From Botryllus schlosseri (taxonomy: Eukaryota; Chordata; Ascidiacea; Stolidobranchia; Styelidae): 21,609 nt of DNA. The notes below the pieces were generated by a model. It saw only the letters and a program-made list of their open reading frames with translations. It was not told the DNA's origin and searched no databases. Location of the stretch: NCBI GenBank assembly GCA_000444245.1, contig ATSW01126600.1:1-21609 (forward strand). Reading direction: 5' to 3'. Positions 1-9,300 of the stretch are shown here, one piece after another (position 1 is the first letter of the stretch; every line of letters starts with the position of its first letter). A program made the translations under genes and the position numbers.

Positions 1-249
1 TGTAAAATTAAACGATAATATTGTTCTCATCAGTATGTATCGGTGATTATGAGCGATGGAAGGAATTGAAAATGTGTGGGCGAATGACTGACATATTGCT
101 CACCAGTCACCTGGATTCGTCGAGTCTTCCAGCACATTCTTAAAATGCCATATTTCTGCAAAACTGTTATTATGAAATGTCAAATGTCTCAATTAATATA
201 TCGACTTGCTCGAACCATTCATTTCACGCATACGTAATTACTTTTTCAG

Positions 250-341
250 GCTATTGTCAAGCTGCCAGATCATATCGCGCATTGCGACCACGTTTTGGAC
301 TTTTTCGAGGTCAGACCGGAGGATTTGAATCCTAATAGAGA
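250..341 (+). CDS. SH3PXD2: SH3PXD2 exon a: C-terminal part of PX domain
   Basis: Acceptor ctttttcag ends at 249 and donor gtaagt begins at 342. The frame starts at 250 and encodes AIVKLPDHIAHCDHVLDFFE followed by VRPEDLNPNR, which matches the last helix of the p47phox/Tks PX domain. The exon leaves two bases (GA) of a split codon, so it ends in phase 2. The phosphoinositide-binding residues and the PxxP loop of the PX domain would be on exons outside the window. Confidence 0.93.
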
Positions 342-3300
342 GTAAGTAGAAATTGGTTCATATCTTTGATGGTTAGGCCTATGTCTACAAATGCAAGCAG
401 ACAATTTCTCAATTTTCTTCAAGCTAGCATGTTCCCAGACATAATAGGTTGTAATCTCGCTCGTATATGCTGTGGGATGTATACTTCAGTGACTCAAATG
501 TTGAATTTGAATACAAGCCTAGCTAGTTATATGACCATGCTTTACCACCGGTAAAATTTTCTATTATGAAGTCTTATTTCCATTGTAGTGAGTCAAAAAG
601 ACGTAAGAACGAGGAACCTGGTAAGTGACTTATTTGCATGTTGGTTACCAGCGCATTTAAACACTTGAAATCATCATTGGATGCACAATGTTGATATTGA
701 AGTTGGGATTGGTTATATATTCTTGCCCATGACCTTGGCTCATTGCAGCAATTACCGTACCGATTTACCGATTTAGTTATAATNCANAATCTGTAGCTTC
801 CAGTGCAAGGATCAGACGTTCTGTTTATGNTCTTATNGCAAGATTAGATCAAATCACANTATTTTTCTGTTATNANNATTGAAAAGTCCGGCGTTTTCAC
901 GCCCAAAGNGTTGTCAGAAGGTCGAAATCGTTNGGTGAGTACCGTGACGTGGGTCGATAATATGAGTCATCGTTGCTTGCCTGCGTCTGATTTCGTCCAA
1001 GGATTGATGTGAATGTGTCTGGAGCCAGGGCTGTTTCGTAGATGCCGTCTGCTTAATACACTTTCACTGACGTAATTTCATTGTTGTGTGAGTCATGCGG
1101 TGCGCAGCACGTCTCCCTTATGGTTGTCTGGAGATATTGTTGACCAGATAACGCTCAGGAATTTCTGTAATTTTGCATTTTGTTGCCCGCAGCATTTCTG
1201 CTTGAATCGCCATACTGGGATTTGTGACCCAGATGTGAATCATGCCTCTTGCGTTCGATTGAAACTACTACGTTTTTGAAAATGTTGTAGATGATTTCAG
1301 AATCGTGACTATAACATCAGGTGATGTTATCTCCATGTTAGGACATTTTCACACTTAATATTCCCGTATTTGTGTGGATTACTCATTGAGAATTTAAGTG
1401 ACAAAATGACGGTAATCTTCTCTTGTGTGCAAAATGTTTGAGATTTTCTCTGACTGTTTTGATGATTAGTTTCAAAAATCGAGGGTCTCTTGTTGATTAC
1501 TGTCAGATACTTTTGTGGTTGCAAAGCCGGGCCTAATCTGTTCTTCCTGCCATCCCAGCTAAGCCGTAAAAAGTCATGGCATTTACATCCTTCCGTTTGG
1601 GTGTTCTCCCCGCTTTAGTCTGAGCTTTAAGCAGGAAACTGGCATTCACTAGCACTATTCTCTGCGAACAAACTTGGTGATTGGAACCTCCGGTTAGCTT
1701 AAAATGTTGTCTTTAAGCCTCTTGAAAATTGGTTCTACACGATTTTGGTATCAAAAGTTTGAAGTTAACTCTGGAGGGTTCCAATTATAGAAACAGCCGC
1801 AACTGATATATTGTATTGGGTTTATATGATAAAATCAGTTGACAATTATGAATTTTACGAGGGATTGGGAAATCGCTAATTAGGTTAAGCAAGATTTTCC
1901 AAGTCTCTTTAATATGTTCCGAAATGAAATCGCTGACAATCTAACCACTGAAACTATTTCTCGTTTTTGGCTGATCTTAAAATTTGAAATAATTTGTAGT
2001 GTTCGGAGTCTGAAGCATCCTCCCTACTTTGGCAGCTTTTGGTTCACAATATCCTAATGTTCTTAGTAACTGATGGGTACGGATCTATCTTAAAATATTT
2101 TTCTGTTCCCAGTAACTCTGTTTATTTAGTTTAAAATGAAGATTTGTAGGTGACTCAACTAATGATAATCGTAGAATTCGTCGAACTAGATTATCAGGGA
2201 TAGCCGTTGGTATGGTCTTCGATTAGTGATACAGCAAATTGTTAGAGGCCTCTAGGTTACCTTCCTGTCTGGAGTAATTCAATCTTGAAACAGGATATTT
2301 CTCACTTTCCAATGATCCACTGATAGCCCTAATTAGGATGCAGTCACCATGATTCATCATCTATTATATCACCCATCATTATGGCCTGATGGTGTTATCC
2401 AAACAACCATTTGGAATTCGAGAGTTGATTATTATCTGTATTTGAAAAGCTTCAACATGCAAGCGAATAATATATTCATGATTGAAATAAACCTGAATAT
2501 TTTCGGCTGACACTCATTAGGGGTAATCATCAGCAGCTAGTAGAGAATTGGAAACTCCATTGTATCTGAATTGCTGGTTGTTGCTGTTTTGACAATTGAG
2601 GAGATTTTTCTACATGTAATTCTGAAACACATCATGCGTTACTTCTAAAGCCATTACATGTATGTAAATATCAGCACCAGCAACAGGTTCTGGTATAAAT
2701 CATTTTCTCTGACACAGACGACCTAGTTGATAATCCATCCTTTCATGACAAAATCCCAAGGGGCTTGGCTTGCTGTGTCATATGTAACGCAAGCATGATG
2801 GATCCTTTTTTCACTTCCCAGATATTGGTGTTATCTGAGTGTATGGTTACAGATTAACCTAGTTAGGCTCTGATCTTTGAAGTAGGCTAGTTGAAGAGGG
2901 TCGAACAAGACTGTATGAAGCTTTGTAATATCTTATCTTGGTCAGAGTATCCCTATTTATTCACCCTGTATCCACAGTTTCTCAATTCTAGTCGCTATGG
3001 CATCTGTTAAAACTGCGTGTCAGCATAGCATGGAATATTTAAAAAATTCATGAGTGAGATATACTGTGCACAGTCTCTCAATATACAAACAATTGAATGA
3101 TGCGTTCATATTGAAATAACCACGAAAGGCTGACACTCGTGAACAACTAGTAGATAATTGGAAAGAACATTACCGAATATCAACAATTGTATCACCAAAT
3201 ATTATTTCAACAGCATGAAATTTCGAACTGTCACATGTCCAATGGCCTTCCATGGAAAATCGCATACGAATTGGAAAGGGTGATGGGTATTATTTTGAAT

Positions 3301-6300
3301 CAATGAGGCACTGAAAATATATCATTGGAAAATGAACTGTGAATGTATTCAAGACATCAGTTGATTAGATTATGATGTGTGTGTCACAATGTTAGTCACT
3401 AAATTTCAAACATTAGTCACATTTGTTTCCAGGCTTTAATGATACTGGCCTGTTGTTCAAAACTGGTTGGAAACCAGTTTTTGGATCTGTGCTAAGCATC
3501 ATTATCAAGTTATTTGCTGTACACTGCACATATTAAGTATTATAGCAGATACCGTCTCATTTCCAGAGCTTTTTATTCACAGTTCAATGTGATGGTTTGA
3601 TTTCGTAACGCAATTAACTTTGTCCGATTTTAAAGCGTTTACTCACAAACGCTTGCACAAATGCAATGAACGAATGCTTTATTTATTATTGTATATTGTT
3701 ACAAGCGTCGTAGGCTAGTATTCATTGTCAACAACGTCCTGTATCAGTCCTTCACCAGTAGCTGGGAAGCCGTCTGAATTGTATTGCATGCATGTTGGAT
3801 GTGCAATTTGTGCATGGCTGTTTACAGATTGATGTGGGAACTTCACTTTTTGTAAGGGACATGGTATTAGCTACATACTTTGGAATGTTAAGCATAACAA
3901 ATTGCTATTCATTGCATTTCAACCTCGATTTTAAAAGTGTGTTGAAGCCATTTAGTTTGGATATCTTTTTTGCAGAAATCTCTGAAATATCGGCGCCACT
4001 TTTTCTTGAGCCCTATGTGGCGGTCGCCGATTACTTGAGCACGCAGCATAAAGAATTATCCATCACCGACGGAGAAAGGCTTGAAGTTATTGAAAAGAAT
4101 GAAAACGGTAGGTGATAGTGTGTCCAACAATTATCAAATTTAGTTGATATTCAAATTCTGATAATTTCATGCAGTTAGGGGTGCTCGGATATGCTAAATA
4201 GGCCTACATATCCTCGACAATAATTTGGTGCGTTTGTTGCAATTTTCAGGCTGGTGGCTTGTCAGCAACGATGAGGGCGAGAGAGGCTGGGTACCGGGCG
4301 TGTACTTGGAGAAGCCGGACGGCACCGTGGAAGACCTGGTCACAAAGAGATCCGCGCCTGGTCAAGGTATACAAGGCTTGACCCTTACTTTTTATTGATA
4401 TGGTGACCAGGCCTGTGGAGCCGGTTCACCTTACCACCGACTACAACTCTGTTTTCTGATATTTTCAATATACCGACTACAAGATTTGGACTACTGGATA
4501 ACTCTAGTTATTGGATTAGACTAATTAGATGGAAATGCCGGTAATCTAATGCTAATCTAATTTGTGCTCTAATTTTAATTAGAATCTATTTTCTGGCTTT
4601 AGTTAGGCCTACTTAAAACGCTACAGAAGAACTCAGAACTCCCAATCCAACTCTGACTCAAACATAAGCATGGCCAAGATAAGAATGGGAAGAAGGAAAA
4701 TTTTGCAATACTGGATTTTCTATCAATTTGGAAATTGGATGTAAAAATTTGAAAAATGGACTTGAGACACTTTCATTCCGCCCTGACATCATCGACCAAT
4801 TGCAGGCCGTGACTCAGATGGGTTTCGCCGGTTGACCGCACATTTGAGCTTGTATTTGAAAGCCTTCGTTTTATCTACTAATCTGTTACTAATGTTTTGC
4901 GCTTGTCACCTGTCAAGTACCGCATGCGATGAATGGAGAATGGACTCTACGTTCAAACTCTTCTCAATCGTTTCCTGATTTGAATTGGAGCGATCGGTTG
5001 GATTATCCTCAATTAAACTCGCGATATCCAGGATTGATTCATCGCCGATCGGTAGCGCTTTATACAATCGATGGATAACGATTTGTCGAAACCGCAACAA
5101 AGAACTTGACGGGACTGGTTTCCTTCCGTGGTGCCGGCCGGCAATGGCACTCGCCTGTTCAGGACTGGGTTTTCAAAATGCACAACTAAAACTAGAACTA
5201 CTCACTTTTCAAAACTAGAACTAACGACCAACTAGATTAGATTCCGAAACAACTCGTTCATTTCTATTTTATTGGAATCGAACACGAACCTCAGCGCAAG
5301 TTTAAAATGGGAGGGTTTGCAAACCTCCAAAACCTCCAAATTTGAAGATACTGATAACTTTGTGATACTAGTCTTTGTTGAACTTTCAAAAGTTCGGGTT
5401 CATTTCAATGTCAATATGTATATTGAAGTTCTGTGCCTCGGGAAGCTCTTCAAGTACAAATTTGCTTACTAAAATTTCATTTCTTGACTTAGGCGCAGGG
5501 GCTATGCCACTTAGTAAATGTGATGATTTCTCTCCCAGAAATGGTAAAATTCCAATTCGCATGCAGGCATACTGTAGCCTACATTACACTCCAACCCTCG
5601 TACAGCTTCGGTAGACTGTTGACGACAGTAAAAATGCCGTAAAAGCGTGTAGGCGGAAAAAGATTGCTCGTGTACCTATGACCCTTCTGTAAATTTGGAA
5701 AGTACATCTGCCTGATTGCATTTCGAGAAGCAGTTGAACTTTTCGGTTTGTTTTTGAGGTATCCATGGTGTTTGTCGACTACTATGGTCATTTAGACCAG
5801 GCCGATAGTCTTAATTTTTATTCCGTAACGGCCGACTTACAGCACGGTCCACTTCTAGGCTTTTTGTAAGACACTGCGTACGCGGATGAGGTGGCGAAAA
5901 GGAGCCCAGATAAACCTCCAACACTTAGGTACACGAATTCTGAAGTCGACCTCGGTCGGACTCGAACCCGCAACCCATTGGTGTTGCAGCCGCGGATTAT
6001 ACCACTACGCTATCTGGCCACTTTTCAGTTGAAATTTAAAAAAAAACAGTACCAGCAAGTGGATCAAACTGCTGGAATAGTGAAGTTAGTGAAGGGCTTC
6101 AAAAGGTTCTGGTAGTTTCAAACGTTTTCTCCGTTGGTCCCGTAAAGTGGCGGCTTGACGTTTGTCGTATCTGATCTCTTCCTATTTTTATTTCCAGGCG
6201 AACAATACGTCACCACGCAAGAATACAAGGCAGAAAACTCGGATGAAATTAGTTTCGGCGCCGGCGTCACGGTGGAAGTTTTGCAGAAGAACTTCGAAGG

Positions 6301-9300
6301 CTGGTGGCTGATAAGGTATGCTGTTCAAAACCAAATAACAGCCGTGGGGCACATTGGATGAGCGGCCCAAAGACAGTTCCCGGTCTTACATGATAATGTG
6401 ATTCGCGGCCACACTCTACCGCCATCCCCACCGCTAGCTTACTATGTCAAATTAGAGCGAACATAGTGTCGCTAGGCAATCCACTTATGCTGTAGATAGG
6501 CCTGAGTACACATAATAATGAAGTGTCCTACATCTAGAACTTACGCACTCGATGCGCGGCAGTTAATCACTCGATTGCAAGTCGCGATTCTGGAGAAAAA
6601 GAATACTTGGTAGCCGAGCACATTATCGAACAAATTTTGTAAAATCTCATTGACCAGTCCCGATGATGTGACGGAAACTAAGATTGCAATTTCCACTTTC
6701 CGCTTTTGTGGCAGACCGGTAATTGACACTTCACAAGTGATGCGCCGAAGTTTACTTCCTTGTTCTCAGCATCATGACGTGAACGCAATATCGTGTTTTG
6801 CATCGAAGTTCGGTTGCAAACGATACAAGCAGCTACCACGCCTTGTTAGCAGATTAGGACCGCTCGAACATTTTTTAGCCTTTCAAAATTAGATTATAAT
6901 TATATTTATCGCTACAGTTTAAAAAAAAAATTAGATTAAAGCTAGAATTACACCTACACTATTTTTCCAAATTATATTAGAATTACAATTACCATTGAAA
7001 AGAATATTCGTATTGAAATGATGAACGCACGTATTTTCGGCTGACACTCGTCGGGAGTAATCGTCAGGAACTAGTCAAGAATTGGAAAGAACAATGCATG
7101 CTTCAGATAAGCTAGTCAATTGCAATTTCTGATTTCGCAAAACTGTTTAAATTGGAGTAAATTACAAATTAGAAAGAAATTGGCCTGCAACAAGAATCAT
7201 GTTTAATTCATATCGAACCAGTGTTCGTTCTTAATACCCTGAGAACGGCAAATGTCTTAACAGGCTGGGATCGTTGGCTCGCACGATACAGTTCTCCAGT
7301 CGCATTTTCGGGAAAACTACAAATTGGACTAGCATTAAAATTGGGACGAAGAAAAATTTTACAAATTAGATTAGAATTAGAAGTAGAGCAAAGAAAATTT
7401 CATGTTTGCCTCGTTTTGCACGATACAGTTCTCCTGTGGCATTTTCAGCAAAATTAGAAATCGAACTAGAATTTACATTGGGACATAGAAACATTTCACG
7501 AATCAGATTAAACTGGCGTTTCATTCTGATTAGCCTTATCAGCATTATCTAGTTGTCCAATTGTGGTTGTTGGAAGTTATTTTTCTCCACTTAGCGTCCT
7601 TTCCTTCAGATACAACGGTAAACAAGGCAACGCCCCGGCTCCGTTTCTGGAAAAGCAGCAGAACTGGACGCTGCCCAACAAGGTCGAGATCATTTCGTCC
7701 ATTCACGATTTGAAGAATTCGTCAAACGGCCACGCGGCGCCGGGCTCTGCGTTTTCCGGATCATATTCCTCGGGAGTGCCAGGTACGGTATGGCAATAAC
7801 GAGGGAAGATTATCCCACCTGTTATAGGCAGTGGTTATAAGTAGAAGTACAGTCATAAATTTCTGGTCTAAGAAATGTCAGAACTACCTCATGCGGCTGT
7901 AGACAACTCGGGCTATGTGATACTTTTCGTCAAGAACACATATGCCCTATCCAGGGTCGTAACTGAGTCACAAGGTTCCGAGTCACAAGTCAACCTCACT
8001 TTTTGCGTTTTTACTCGAGTCAAGTCGAGTTATTTTCAATTCACAACCGAGTCAAGTCCGAGTTCAAGTCAGCGAGCAGAGGGTCGAGTCCGAGTCATGG
8101 TATTATGACTCGAGTCCGAGTCCAAGTCGTTGTGCTGACTGCTCAGTTTACAGTTAAAGTCTTGTTGAATCCACTCTGTTTGGTGATATCGAATGGTTCG
8201 CATTTAAAATATACCAATTTTTTCCACCACAGTTTTTGGTCGCATTTTCAAGTACCAGTAACAATAGAAGTGGTTGCTTCACTATTCTTGGAAATTACAA
8301 TGAAATGTCGCTCTTGGCCGTCTTAGTCTCAGAGTCAAGTCCAGTCAGAACTTGAGTCATTACAACCCTGCTCCCTATCCAGTAATCGATTTCAATTTCA
8401 ACTATTTTCATTTCTCCCCGCAGCTTCACCGTTATCACCCACAAGCCCATCTTCATACCGGGGAGTAGTTCTGCCTCCCCCTAAACGGTCCACCATCAAA
8501 CGTACCAACAAACGACCCGAGGCTCCGCCCCCATTGCCGCCCGGCGTCACCCAGGAACCCACTTACGAGTACTTGACGATAGCGCCGTTCGATTCGAGTG
8601 TTCCGGATGGGGTCAGTTTTGCCGAGGACAAGAAGGTCAAGGTGTGTAATTTTGATAAAGTTTTTGATGAACTTGCAAAAATGATTGATGTGTTTTATGA
8701 AATTTAAATTAATTCAATAAATAGTTTGATGGAAGGGAAGAAAATTTTGATGAATTTGAAAAAGTATGAAGAATTTAGAAATATAGTTGGAAAAAAGGTC
8801 TCGAGGCGTTGCACTTGAAAAAACGCATGATCATGAACAAAACTACAAAAATATATGATTATGAACAATAATTTGATGAATTTGGAAAAATTGAAAAAGT
8901 GGTAAATATGGTTGGAAAAAATGTCAAGGCATTGGACTTGAAAAAATGGATGATTATGAACAAAATCAAAAAAATAAATGAATATGAACAAAACTATGAT
9001 GAATTTGAAAATGAAGTTGAAAAAATGCCAAGGCATTGGACTTTTAAAAAATCGATGTATAACTTTGATGAATTTGAAAATATTTTTGGAAAAATGTGTA
9101 GGCATTGGATTTAATAAACATAGATGAATATGAACAAAACTTTGATGAATTTGTAAATTAATTTTTATGAATTTGAAATATTTGAATCGAATCGGCTTGA
9201 GTCAAAACATTTTGAAATCACTGACTCGAGTCATAATTTCCAGTGACTGGAAGTGTATTGTGACTCAAAGGTAGAGACTTGACTGCGGCGTACGTGGGAA

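Larger units (their letters stand above)
621..3975 (+). other. SH3PXD2 intron between exons b and c (3.36 kb)
   Basis: No gene is supported here. About ten isolated N bases fall at 784-933. The intron holds two copies of a short dispersed repeat (2470-2563 and 3101-3172) and several short perfect inverted repeats (1311-1330, 2611-2662, 3459-3481, 3633-3654). Open stretches on either strand are short and look random. Confidence 0.85.
4367..6197 (+). other. SH3PXD2 intron between exons d and e (1.83 kb)
   Basis: The intron contains an AATCTAAT-rich R2 repeat fragment near 4487-4600, the candidate cassette exon at 5493-5543 and a minus-strand tRNA-derived SINE near 5744-6025. No other coding signal is evident. 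Confidence 0.8.
6316..7609 (+). other. SH3PXD2 intron between exons e and f (1.29 kb)
   Basis: The intron is repeat-rich: R3 copy 3 at 7003-7097 and two minus-strand R2 copies, with much ATTAGATTAGAATT-like sequence at 6890-7000 and 7320-7400. No coding feature is supported. Confidence 0.8.
7783..8423 (+). other. SH3PXD2 intron between exons f and g (0.64 kb)
   Basis: Most of this intron is one hAT-type MITE (7952-8370). The remaining approximately 50 nt before exon g carry the pyrimidine tract and acceptor. Confidence 0.85.

Noticed and set aside
3792-3975. In-frame extension of exon c upstream to an ATG at 3792
   Set aside because: The frame is open, but tttttttgcag at 3975 is a strong acceptor and the phase matches exon b; the upstream residues are hydrophobic and unlike any Tks linker. 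An alternative promoter there cannot be fully excluded.
5930-6022. Functional tRNA gene on the minus strand
   Set aside because: The A and B boxes are perfect, but the acceptor, T and anticodon stems do not pair, so it is a SINE head or pseudo-tRNA.
5891-6115. 74-codon + strand frame with TRTRNPLVLQPRIIPLRYLA
   Set aside because: It is the typical translation of a tRNA-derived SINE read backwards, not a protein.
8704-9105. 133-codon minus-strand open frame, Phe-rich and membrane-like
   Set aside because: It lies entirely in the AT-rich minisatellite; the hydrophobic look comes from TTT-rich repeat units, and the + strand has a matching Lys-rich frame. No start context or homology is visible.
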